Assembly: GCA_951799405.1 (NCBI GenBank)
Contig: OX637338.1
Span: 19,479,297 to 19,543,296 of the forward strand
Length of the DNA stretch: 64,000 nt
Direction of reading: 5' to 3'
Source of the DNA: Agapetus fuscipes
Lineage: Eukaryota; Arthropoda; Insecta; Trichoptera; Glossosomatidae
Below the pieces are notes generated by a model, which was given only the letters and a program-made list of their open reading frames with translations, made no database searches and was not told the origin of the DNA. The translations under genes were made by a program, and so were the position numbers. The first letter of the stretch is position 1. Each line of letters begins with the position of its first letter. This document shows positions 55,501 to 64,000 of the stretch, piece after piece.

Positions 55501-55795
55501 TTTCAAATTTTTCACTTACAAGATGTTGTGTGCACCCTGAGTCCACAATGAAGGTGATATCATAGCCTTTGTTTATACTTTCAGCACTAAAAACATTTTC
55601 ACTGGCTACAAAACCGATCTCCGATTCACTCATTAATGAAGTAGCACCTTGTCCCGGGAAGCCTCTGCCTCGGGATACTCGTCTGCCCTTGAAATCTGCC
55701 TCTTCCTCTGCGATTTTGACCATAACCTCGACCTTGACCTTGGTTCCGTCCTCCTCTGTATTTTCCTTGTTCCTTATTACCAGTACTACACTCAT
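52595..55795 (-). CDS. pol: Copia pol polyprotein
   Basis: 1,066 codons from the first ATG in frame. In order: aspartic protease (DSG at 85-87); pre-integrase zinc site (His216, His221, Cys239, Cys242); integrase with Asp270, Asp333, Glu369; an acidic linker at about 490-550; reverse transcriptase (LDIPSAFLNG, YVDD at 762-765); RNase H (SDSDWAG, STAEAEY). The integrase-before-RT order is diagnostic of copia. No stop or frameshift inside. It lies one base out of frame (+1) with gag, overlapping by 170 bases. Copia in flies uses one continuous frame, so the break matters for function. Confidence 0.96.
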   Translation of the reverse strand: MSVVLVIRNKENTEEDGTKVKVEVMVKIAEEEADFKGRRVSRGRGFPGQGATSLMSESEIGFVASENVFSAESINKGYDITFIVDSGCTQHLVSEKFEKYMTNIQILDKSVKILVANGQYINAYKKGNLKIKYKNLKINVDALIVENIIYNLLSVKKITENGFHVKFDKYKVVITGKNSFVTGNSDGKLYKLNANVCHEVCNISTGKNQCDDVLWHKRLGHLNRKCLGIMHLPISNKTCSPCMEGKATREPFQPTPRPRSKRVAEMLHTDIAGPVKECGLNGEKYFMTVLDDYSHFCVVFPLVNKSEATEKLIDYIRRIENETGSTVQRIRCDNGGEYTANKLKDFCKKKGISLEYTLPYTKQSNGVAERLNRTLCDKVRTLFADTNLPKTLWCEALQCAAYQLNRSPSSAINYKTPCFMKNGTCDLSRLRAFGAKAWATIVPQRDKLNKRGKETRMVGYNTVGYRLWNPEENSIIISRDVRFDESYTIYKKEENEERRYIQEEEEENQENKIEMRQEEKQETENLEGKGNKQVTDEGNLNKDATREEKTTRSGRIVTPPAHLDEYETNIVICLSANTPSSYEEAISNTEWKEAINKELQALEKLETWEEKELPKGKKAIDTKWIFKEKDEETKKARLVVKGFQQQKGDIFDSNYAPVARHSTVRMFLSKAVQEDLMITQLDIPSAFLNGKLKSDVYIKVPQGLKSKNSNKVLKLRRALYGLTESPKCWNETIDNFAKKNKFQRSEYDYCLYYKNDTWMLIYVDDILIMGNGRDIIKALKNEFDAKYLGEVRKFLGMEIKRSNNTLIIKQETMIENILKRFNMTDCKGIKTPIEIQYNIQVNEDDEILDVPYRELIGCLIYLTVTSRPDLTFAVSYLSRYLDKPNESLWKAGKRVLRYLKETKDKGLIFRKIEDANLYGYSDSDWAGDRRDRKSVSGGIILHGANPIAWFSKKQSCVALSTAEAEYIAAAATAQELVNLKGLSKHLNNNCDALLLVDNISAISMSKSYENSKRTKHIDIRAHFLKDIVERNIISIEYVNSNNNLADLMTKSLCKEKFVNFVNQIMD

Positions 55796-56420
55796 AAGAC
55801 TTGTGCCCTGGTTTCCCGCATGTGTAACAGTACATTATAAATGCGTTCTCCTGGTTCACTGTATCGGTGCTGATCTTAGTTTCGGCATCCAACAGTCTGG
55901 CCTTGACAAAATCAAAACTTAACTTCTTTTCTGAAGCCATTGTTTCTATTGATGTAATTACAGGATCATATTCTTTCGGCAGTGATGAGAGTAGGTAACA
56001 AATTTGATCTTCTTCGTCTACTTTGACGTCGATGGCTTTCAGGTCGCTGATAATCGAACTAAACTTGATTAGGTATTGCTGCAGCGGCTCATTATTGCAT
56101 TTCAATGTTATTAATTTGCGTTTCAAGTGGAATCTGTTGAAAACACTTTTTCTTTCGAAAACATTTTGAAGAAAGTTAAGCATTTCACTCGCAGTTCTGC
56201 CATCCTTAATGATTTCTATATATTTATCAGACACGCTTTGAGCCAAGATTGATTTAGCTTTAGCATCATCCTTTTTGGATTTTTCTGTATTGATTTCACT
56301 TTCATCCAACACATATTCCACCTGCTTCTCCTGTAGAATAAGTTTTAGACGAAATTTCCACGTACTAAAGTTTGACTTCTCATCCAAAAATGGCAAATTA
56401 GACAGAGCAGCGCCAGCCAT
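55626..56420 (-). CDS. gag: Copia gag
   Basis: 264 codons. The start gives MAGAALSNLPFLDE; WKFRLKLILQ and the helical middle fit the copia gag (UBN2-type) fold. It forms the particle and binds RNA. A CX2CX4HX4C knuckle lies at 198-211 (CYTCGKPGHKSYEC), followed by an Arg/Gly-rich tail. The last residues overlap pol in another frame. Confidence 0.93.
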   Translation of the reverse strand: MAGAALSNLPFLDEKSNFSTWKFRLKLILQEKQVEYVLDESEINTEKSKKDDAKAKSILAQSVSDKYIEIIKDGRTASEMLNFLQNVFERKSVFNRFHLKRKLITLKCNNEPLQQYLIKFSSIISDLKAIDVKVDEEDQICYLLSSLPKEYDPVITSIETMASEKKLSFDFVKARLLDAETKISTDTVNQENAFIMYCYTCGKPGHKSYECSTGNKEQGKYRGGRNQGQGRGYGQNRRGRGRFQGQTSIPRQRLPGTRCYFINE

Positions 56421-56506
56421 TTTTTTTACTATCCTTTTTTACTGCGCGGATCGCAACCCCAAAATATACTTCACTATTAATCAACCTCACTCACTATTAA
56501 CCACGT

Positions 56507-56516
56507 TCTGCTACCA
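56507..56516 (-). other. Primer-binding site of copia element
   Basis: Sense TGGTAGCAGA begins immediately after the 5' LTR and complements the 3' end of insect initiator tRNA-Met. Confidence 0.8.
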
Positions 56517-56681
56517 TGTTAAGTTGTGGGATCGAGGGTTGATTAATTAAAACTATTTTATTTACGAATTCACAATATATTTTTACTAGTCAGCCATGCT
56601 GATGACAGGAAGAAGTACCAGAGACAACAATTATAATTTAGTAGTGATGTAACATATATACCTACCTAATATTTCTCAACA
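56517..56681 (-). repeat. 5' LTR of copia element
   Basis: 165 bp, the same as 52200-52364; should carry the promoter for the element. Confidence 0.96.
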
Positions 56682-56864
56682 ATAGAATGTACCTACCAGA
56701 GGCCAATTCTGCCAGAAGCCTCTCGAAGCAATAATCTAGTGGCTTCTTTCTAAAATTTATTTACCCTAGGTACTTATAATAATTAATCCTACTTATATAC
56801 AACTCTCATCAGCTATAAATGATATACCTACCTTCCTAAATATTTATATGTATTTGCTATTCAC

Positions 56865-57118
56865 ATCTAATCTAAATCTAAGCTGCAAAGATATGTATCA
56901 TTTGAGATTCATATTAAAAATGCATTCCCACAAGCAGACATGCATAATTTTGCGCTTACACATGCCGCATGTGGACCTACAATATAAAAAACCCAATCTC
57001 AAATGAACATAGCCCTGCAACTCTTGCCGACCTTCCCTGAAGCAGGGGTGACATTGGCAAAGTGAACCATTTTTACAGTATGGGTGGTCAGCCGCATACC
57101 AACCTATCAGTCAAGGAA
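56865..57118 (-). repeat. LINE-A 3' UTR copy
   Basis: Reversed tail ctaatctaaatctaagctgc to cagtcaaggaa. Confidence 0.85.
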
Positions 57119-58084
57119 TAACAATATGAATCACTGTCAGATCTATTTTGTTTTATAAAAAAAACACGCATTTTGTTTTCAAGTAGAATCAGCAGTAGCT
57201 GTAATTCAAGCTTATGTATTTTCAACGCTAAGAACTTTATATTCAAGAGAAATTAATTAATGACAACCCATTCAAACCACCCATTTCACCTAGTTAATTA
57301 TAGCCGGATAGTTTAAAATTTCGACCCTTGTGTCACAATTTACGACACTTCTTTTGAGGGACCGCGCTTTGACATTTTTTGTTCATAATTCCCAATTTAT
57401 GAATCTCAACCTTGGTCTGTGCGAGTGCACCTCAGGTTCCTTTGTGCCCCCTGAGCCGTAGGGGGCAGGGGGGCAGGGGGCGCAGGGAGACAGGTGGCGC
57501 AGCACCTGCGCGGCACGCGCCTGCGCCCCACCTAACTGACATCGGCGGCAAAAAACGGATTTTCATAAGAGCATCAAGTTTTATTATATCTACTGCTAGG
57601 TACTACGTGTAGGTACAGCTACCTTAGTCAAATGGGTGCACAGGTAAACTGTACTGGATAAAAATGAACAAACGGTTTTTCTTGTGTTTTTTTTTGTGTT
57701 TTTAGATCCATATAAAAAACCAGGGCATGAAATGAGAAATTAATCTTTAAAAAATAAAGTGGCATTGTAGGTTTTATTTTATTTTGTTTAGAATAAGGGA
57801 AGCAACAGAATGAGTTTTAGAAAGTCAAAAAATAAATAAATATTAACGAATCTGTCAAACCACTAAGAAATCCCTGTCCAATTAACTTTATTAACTTTTT
57901 CCCACACTTACTATAGACAAAATGCATTTATGTGGCGTGCCAGTGACAGTTTCAATCATAGCTCAGAACGTTTTTATTTTGACCTCTTTAATTCTAAACC
58001 GACGTTGGCAAGACAGCTGATGACGCAGAACTTTTTTGTATCCTAAGTTGTGTCTCTCATTATTATTTTATTTTTTGTTTTTTG
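57119..58084. other. No gene; GC-rich patch
   Basis: 57430-57540 is GC-rich (ggggggcagggggcgcaggg) and could hide a short minus-strand exon, but no family is recognisable. Confidence 0.35.
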
Positions 58085-58350
58085 ATCAGCAGAGAACGGA
58101 GCGGAAACCCTGCTAAATGAACCTAGAAGAAAAATTGCCACTGTTTTCGGAGACCGTGCTTTTGCAGTGGCCGGCCCTGCGACCTGGAATCAACTGCCAC
58201 CAGAAATCCGGAGGTCTAAGACGATTCAGGACCTATAGAGGAGGATGAAGATATTTTTTTTCGCCCAGTAAAATACTAAGCGCCCTTGGAGTGACATTGA
58301 GTTACGAAACGGCGCTGATAAAGAAATCATCATCATCATCATCATCATTT
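58085..58350 (+). pseudogene. CR1-like LINE 3' end
   Basis: ATVFGDRAFAVAGPATWNQL and PPEIRRSKTIQDL, then a stop, the aagcgcccttggagtgacat / gttacgaaacggcgct 3' UTR and an atc tail. Textbook CR1/L2-group C-terminus. Confidence 0.8.
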
Positions 58351-58820
58351 AATTTTGTATAATCTCTTCTAATACTCTTCTCCTTTGTTTAATTTAAATT
58401 GTCTTTGTACGTGAGGACCTGTAATGGGCTTCTTGTGTCTACTCTTGCTTTTAATCCTGTTTTTAATGCTAAAATAAATAAATAAATAAAATATTCAGTA
58501 ATAAAAAAATAGTCAGTTTTAAAGAGCAAAGTGTAAGCTCATTTGTGTGGAGGTATCTCGGTGGAATATTTTAAATTTAAAAAAAAAATCTGCCATTTAG
58601 CAAGCAAAACAACGAAAGGAATGCACTCAGTACAATATGTACAATTTTTGTTTTTCTCAGCGGGCAAACGGTAATTAGGGTCTTGAACAAATCAAATTAT
58701 GATATTTTCTACCTTATTCTAAGCAACCTAGCTGTGTGACGTTACAATTTTGTTGTCAATGGAATTTGTTCCGAGTCTGTTGATTCAAAGGATGCAAAAA
58801 ATAGGGACCATCAGCTTCAG

Positions 58821-59083
58821 TTCCTTGACTTATAGGTTGGTATGCGGCTGACCACCCATTCTGTAAAAAAAAATGGTTCACTTTGTCAATGTCACCCCTG
58901 TTTCAGGAAAGGACGGCAAGAGTTGCAGGGCTTATGTTCATTTGAGATTGGGTTTTTATATTGTAGGTCCACATGCGGCATGTGTTAGCGCGAAATTATA
59001 CCTACATGTCTGCTTGTGGGAATGCATTTAATATAAATCTTAAATGACATATATCTTTGCAGCTTAGATTAGATTAGATTAGA
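58821..59083 (+). repeat. LINE-A 3' UTR, clean copy
   Basis: ttccttgacttataggttgg through gcttagattagatta, four tail units. Confidence 0.9.
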
Positions 59084-59551
59084 TCAGCAAAGATCTAGCC
59101 ATACGTTCATAACTGTAAAAATGAGAAATTTCTGTAAAAAATAAATTCAAAATTGAAAGTTGGATCTTTTCCGGCTTCCTCTGATGAGGCGGGGACTTGA
59201 TTAAAAGCAGATAAAAAATACCCGGCGTTTTTGGGTCAACGCGAAATATTTTTGAAATGAGGATATAATACCTCGCGCATGTCAGTGCGCAGGCGCAGCC
59301 GGCGCGGCGCGCGCGCAAATCAATTCCGGTGAGACAATGCGCGCGCAACCGGCACTTCCGGTCATCCCGGGACTGCCAACCACACACACAAAAACGTATT
59401 CCATACCTAGCAATTAATAATCATTACAATGTGCCGCAGAATGAGATACCGTCGCGTCAAAAAAATCATTTCAAGAATTCAAAAAAATTCTTGACGACGT
59501 TTTGGTAAAACGGGAATTATTAAATCGCCATTTTTTCAATTTAGTGTCTTG
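59084..59551. other. No gene; CpG-rich patch
   Basis: 59275-59360 is rich in cgcgcg. An atg followed by basic codons and a gtgaga donor-like site is present, but support is too thin to call an exon. Confidence 0.3.
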
Positions 59552-59785
59552 CGGGGCTATTCTTAGACTTTAGTCGTCGGTTGAGCCCACGCTTTGGTAA
59601 ACTAATGGTGCCTGCGCTGGAAGTTTCATTGGCATTGAATGGCATGAATTTTGTAATATTTGTATGAAAACAAATCAGCTGTTCACTTGCGGCCATCTTG
59701 GATTGACAGGTCTTCATAGAAATGCATCATTAGTTTGTCAAAGCGTGGGCTCAACGGACGACTAAAATGTCTAAGAATAGCATCG
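59552..59785. mobile_element. MITE with cggggctattcttagac ends, copy 2
   Basis: Inverted ends around tagtcgtcggttgagcccac; same family as 29403-29630. Confidence 0.75.
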
Positions 59786-60524
59786 TTAGTCGTCATCATC
59801 AAAATGCAGCGATAGTCACACGTTTCAGTTGTTCACCGTTCAGCAGCGAATGCAGTCCGCAAATTTAAATCTTGGGGAAAAAATTAACATTAACAAATGA
59901 AAAAAATATATGGGGTACGATGGTGCTAGGGTGAGCACTTTCTACGTTTTGTTTTAGTAAATATATAATAAATAAATAAATCTAAGATCAGTAGAATTAA
60001 ACAGTGGTTTTGTTTCATATTTAAAAAAAAGAGTTCTACAAGCATTTCATAAATTCTCTCATTAACTATATTATTGTGGCTTTGTTTTTTTATTTCATCC
60101 ACTACTAGTTGGTTATTTTCCAGGAATCTTAGCAGTTCAATTGTTTACATAAACATATTATATGATATAATTCACTGTGTGTTATAGACTCTAGATTGTA
60201 CAACGCATGTGTGTGTGTATTTTGAAGGATTTGGTTGTTAGTCTCGTGCATTGCATCTGCTGCAATCAGGAAGCAAGGGGCGCGTGCCAGAAAAAACGCC
60301 CCCGGGCGGCGCGTGGTAACAACTAACAACAGCAACAACAACCCGCCTAACAACAAATCCTGTAAACACAACTTAATCACTCAATCTATTGACGAGAATT
60401 GGGCCATCGGATAATTGAGTCAATTATCACTTATTTCTTAATTTGATTTTTTAAAACATGTTTTTTATGCTCCAGTTTTTTACGGATGCGGTGAAGCATT
60501 TTTTTTTCTTAAATACGGAGATAT
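59786..60524. other. No gene recognised
   Basis: AT-rich; nothing supported. Confidence 0.4.
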
Positions 60525-60735
60525 TTTTCTTTTTTCTGAGTCAGATTCCAGGCTTTACATCCGTGCAACACAACTGGATGAACAAGGGAAGTATATGTCT
60601 TGAATTTTGTGGATCGGAAGACCTATTTCAAGGAACCTTTTCAAGGCCGAAAAAGCATTGCTGCCGGAATTAAGTCGAGCTTGCAGCTCCAAAGACACGT
60701 CATTTTTGGCACTTATGAGGGTGCCCAAGTACCTA
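60525..60735 (-). pseudogene. LINE fragment
   Basis: Reverse-sense RT tail with stops, sharing tccgtgcaacacaactgg with 36590-36665. Confidence 0.5.
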
Positions 60736-60879
60736 CTTGATTTTTTTTAAATTTGTAATTTTTATCATTATTTTTTTCGCCTCTTCATGTACTGTAAATG
60801 AAACATAGCCATAATAGAAAATATTTTATTTAAGGACTTGATCATCACTTAATATGCCTCAAATATACCTATTCAACAA

Positions 60880-61080
60880 GACCGGTTTTATGGTCATGGG
60901 GGGAAGGGGCCGATCTTTCTAGCGTATTTGGAATAAAATAACGCTGGTTCAATCCCCGCCTGGATCCATTGACCATAACTTTGACTCTGGCTCAACAGAT
61001 GTCAGTGAGACAATTGGAACAGACGTCATTATTAACTAATAATTCATTAAAAGTATACGATACTGAATTATGAATTAATC
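60880..61080 (+). repeat. SINE-3 copy
   Basis: ggccgatctttctagcg, gctggttcaatccccgcc (B box), acagatgtcagtgaga, aataattcatt tail. Confidence 0.65.
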
Positions 61081-61094
61081 TTCTTCTTCCTTTT

Positions 61095-61262
61095 TTTATA
61101 GATCTATGATCTGTTTATTGTGGAACTCCCTTCTGTATGCTGAAGACCAGCTGTTCTACCATCTTTTGGGAGGGCGACCTGGTAGACGCTGGCCGTCCGG
61201 TATCTCCTGTGCCACGACTCGGGCTATCCTTCCTTCGTTCATGCGGTCTAAATGACTCCTCC
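61095..61262 (-). pseudogene. LINE fragment
   Basis: Minus sense reads WRSHLDRMNEGRIARVV and PGRP-like basic text. Confidence 0.5.
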
Positions 61263-61279
61263 ACTTTATTATATTATAA

Positions 61280-61530
61280 CCTAATCTAATCTATGTTGCA
61301 AAGATATGTTACATTGGGAATTCACATTATATGCATTCTCACAAGCAGACACGTACAATTTCGTGCTTGCACATACCGCATGTGAACCTACAACATAAAA
61401 ACCCAAATCTCAAATGGAGATACACCCTGCAACTTTTGCCGTTCTACCCTGAAACAGGGGTGACATTGGCAAAGTTAACAATTTTTTACAGCATGGGTGG
61501 TCAGCCGCATACCAACCTGTAAGTCAAGGA
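61280..61530 (-). repeat. LINE-A 3' UTR copy
   Basis: Reversed tail ctaatctaatcta to aagtcaaggaa. Confidence 0.85.
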
Positions 61531-62136
61531 ATTTATGATATTAATACTTTTTTCTGGCCAAGCAGACTAGGTTGGTGAATTGCATTTGTTTTCACAAATG
61601 TATTTTTAAAAAAAACTTATATTTGTTGTACGCTAGTTTTTTTTTCAGCACGCCCCTGCTTCACCTGCTGTCGTCTTTGCCGTTTTCCTCAGCCACGCGG
61701 CAGTAGGAGCCCCGTGCCCCTGCCTGCTCCCCGGCCCCACCCCTTAAGCAACATCTTTCACCCCAGAGCGTGCAATAACCCCTAAAACGTCTACCTACCT
61801 TGATTTTTTTAAAACAGGTTCGCCAACGGCACACACACAAAAAAAACGATTTCAATCTAGGAACCGCGCCTGACGGGGGTCATGAAAAAACCTTTATTTG
61901 GTAGGTGCTTATTTTTTATCATCCACTCGTATACAAGGGGTGGCCTAGTTCAGAATTGTAGGAATAAAAAAAACTAGATGCATCCATCTAGATTTCTATA
62001 AGAGACGGTAAATGTTATTATTATTATTTTTAGTTTATATATTTTTAAATATCAACACATTGAGGTGTAGGATCCACACCTAGATAGAATTTCGTATAAC
62101 ATGCTTATAGATTTTGGTACTTGGATATTGTGAGAA
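61531..62136. other. No gene recognised
   Basis: GC-richer stretch 61655-61750 without a recognisable frame. Confidence 0.35.
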
Positions 62137-62463
62137 GGTCTGATCGATAGCTCAGTTGGTAGAATGCTTGCATTCCATGCCGAGAGCTCGGGTTCGAATC
62201 CCGCAGAGTGTGTCAGAAATGATTTCCCGTTTCGGTGTTCCCAACCCCAAAATAAAATACCAGGAAGGTACTTACCCAGCATTCTCAAGAAATGAGTACC
62301 AGCCCACTCGAGAGCTGGGAAACCCCCACTTCAACTGAAGTGGTTGGCGTAACGCCCCCTTTACCTGTAAAATAAATAAGTTCCACTTGCCATATGCGAA
62401 ACCCTTCGGGGAAAACGCAAGCAAGAAGTTGCACTATATGTGTAGCTTAGTTGTGAGTTGCGT
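62137..62463 (+). repeat. SINE-1 copy
   Basis: Head gatcgatagctcagttggta, slightly diverged body, gttgtgagttgcg tail. A tail-only scrap follows at 62756-62794. Confidence 0.85.
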
Positions 62464-63704
62464 GTCTTGAACTTGGTCCATTCTTCTTATAATACTTTCA
62501 TATTCATCGGAGGCGCCAAAAGTATGTATTCATTTTGGCGTAAAATTTCTTCGTTGAGATTTTCATTGAAATTATTTGTCTTAGTTTTGATTAAGAAGTA
62601 CAGAAATTCTTATCAACGAACTGATTAAGTAAAACGAATACAATATGTATGTAACAGACATTTTACTTTCGTTTTTTATCTCTGCAAGTTCTCTTTCTAT
62701 GTCACGACTCTCGACCTCTCTCAGATATTGCTAAAAACATAACGCAACTCTGATAATGGAAGTTACACTATATGTGTAGCTTAGTTGCGTTTGCTAGCAA
62801 GTAAAGGATGCTCTCAATTAAACCGTCTAACTTAGCAATCACAAACCGTAACATCTTGATTGTTATGAAATAATTAAATGAGATACATAGTAAAGAACCA
62901 ACGACCTCATCTCCAGTGATTGGCTGACTGTGAGCGCAGTCAATATAGGGGCTCGCACATGTAACCGCCTCCATCGTGTGCCCACCGATACTGTACAAGA
63001 CGTGATCACTGCCATAAAAAACGTAGAACACCGCTAAAGCTTCCACTTCACGACCGGCATGATGCAAGAGCTGACGTCACAGCGCAAGGTGCAAGTCCTC
63101 AAAGATTATAGCGCCTACATCTCGCTGAACCCATAATGTGGACCCCTATGATGGGGATCTATACAAATTTAGCATCACCAAAGTAGGAACTGAATGAGCA
63201 ATGCATGGAAAAGTAGGAGAATCCTCACGTCGAAATTTAAGTCTACCATACAATAAAAGATGGATAAAGAGAGGAATGTTAGATATGTGCACTCAAAAGG
63301 TCTTGTTCAAATAACCAAAAAATTTGATATATAGATTCATCACAATGAAAGGATAATTAATACAACGTGGGGCAATGATGGTAAAAGCACATACGATAAA
63401 AGAGGCACACGAAAAGAGAACCACACGATAAAAGAAGCACAAAAAGGAGTAATGAAGAGCCGTTGCCTAGATACGATTTTCAAAAATCTTTTACTGTTGA
63501 AAAGTGCTGACAAGCTTAGCTACGATTTTACAAAAATATATTTTACGCTGATTTCCATTTTATTAGAACTTGAATCAATCGAAAGGTATATAAGATGGAC
63601 GCCCAGGAAGACCGAAATGCAGATGAGAGTAGATATATGAGGTCAAAAAAATGCATCCCAGCTGCCTAGTTGCTGCCCAGCTGACCAGTGGCGAAGGGTG
63701 CCAT
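62464..63704. other. No gene recognised
   Basis: SINE-1 tail scrap at 62756-62794; otherwise no supported feature. Confidence 0.4.
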
Positions 63705-63898
63705 ACAACTCGATTCCCATCGGTTTCCCTTTTAAAATGAGGCAAAAATAATAATAAAGTAGACTGCATGGTTTCAATGGGGGGAAAAATACGTATATTG
63801 TTTCTTTTGTTTTAAATGTATCTTTTTACTTTGCGCCTATATTTTTTAACTATTTTGTTGCCTCATTTTAAAAGGGAAGCCGATGGGAATCGAGTTGT
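63705..63898. mobile_element. Foldback MITE-g
   Basis: Arms acaactcgattcccatcgg (followed by tttcccttttaaaatgaggc) and their inverse, 194 bp in total, near the right edge. Confidence 0.75.
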
Positions 63899-64000
63899 CA
63901 AATTGAAAGCTTGTGGCCCAAGACATGAAGTGAGGCCAAAGATTGTGAAGGCCAAAGCTGTAAATGGGTTGTAGTAGCTTTGCGGTGGCCGGGCCGGTTG

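Larger units (their letters stand above)
52200..56681 (-). mobile_element. Full-length Ty1/copia LTR retrotransposon
   Basis: A 4,482-bp element with 165-bp LTRs at both ends and a 5-bp target duplication ataga (52195-52199, 56682-56686). Transcription runs right to left. The primer site TGGTAGCAGA follows the 5' LTR and pairs with the initiator tRNA-Met 3' end. A purine tract precedes the 3' LTR. gag and pol are both long and open, in the copia order protease, integrase, RT, RNase H. No env is present. Identical LTRs point to recent insertion. Confidence 0.97.

Noticed and set aside
52833..55922. Plus-strand frames across the copia element
   Set aside because: Antisense of pol and gag; no independent motif.
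57412..57612. Possible exon in a GC-rich patch
   Set aside because: Frames exist on both strands, but none has a recognisable motif or a convincing pair of splice sites.
59060..59085. Telomere-like TTAGA repeats
   Set aside because: Short gatta/ttaga runs occur at the ends of LINE-A copies; they are the element tail, not the TTAGG insect telomere repeat.
59275..59387. Possible first exon with a gtgaga donor in CpG-rich DNA
   Set aside because: Only about 17 basic codons, with no partner exon in sight; left as a CpG-rich patch.

Overview
This is a eukaryotic, insect-type window, most likely from a moth or butterfly. The genes are split by GT-AG introns. Compact GC-rich exons sit in AT-rich DNA that is mostly transposable elements. 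The lepidopteran call is an inference from the repeat landscape (dense short SINEs and foldback MITEs, frequent taggtaggtac-type strings) and from how well the two genes match animal families. No species is identified.

Two complete protein-coding genes can be assembled with every splice phase closing. On the minus strand, 24555 to 18564, six exons encode a 357-residue heparan sulfate 2-O-sulfotransferase, a Golgi enzyme that modifies proteoglycans. On the plus strand, 31404 to 42164, eight exons encode a 626-residue TRIM45-type RING/B-box/coiled-coil/filamin protein, a putative E3 ubiquitin ligase. The two genes point away from each other with about 6.8 kb between their start codons, and nothing suggests they share a pathway. 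A third, partial gene may begin at 1496 and run leftwards out of the window. Only one 61-base exon is visible, with a weak adenylate-kinase-like reading.

The rest is mobile DNA. A full-length copia-type LTR retrotransposon lies at 52200-56681 on the minus strand, with identical 165-bp LTRs and a 5-bp target duplication. A non-LTR (LINE) family is present as about two dozen copies of its last 250 or so bases, a few of which keep reverse-transcriptase C-terminal coding sequence. Two abundant tRNA-derived SINE families (SINE-1 and SINE-2) and a rarer one (SINE-3) are scattered throughout, as are CR1-like LINE tails, a 5S rRNA-like copy, hAT-type and TTA-duplicating MITEs, and a truncated piggyBac-like element with its own split ORF.

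Region by region: 1-5 kb holds the partial gene, a hAT MITE, a CTTTTC microsatellite and SINE clusters. 5-12 kb holds foldback MITEs, SINE-2 copies and the 5S-like copy. 12.4-15 kb is a cluster of LINE ends in alternating orientation. 15-18.5 kb holds foldbacks and SINE-1. 18.5-24.6 kb is the sulfotransferase. 25-31.3 kb holds MITEs and the piggyBac remnant. 31.4-42.2 kb is TRIM45, with a minisatellite in intron 1 and a tandemly duplicated splice acceptor inside B-box 2. 42.2-52 kb and 56.7-64 kb hold scattered repeats on either side of the copia element.
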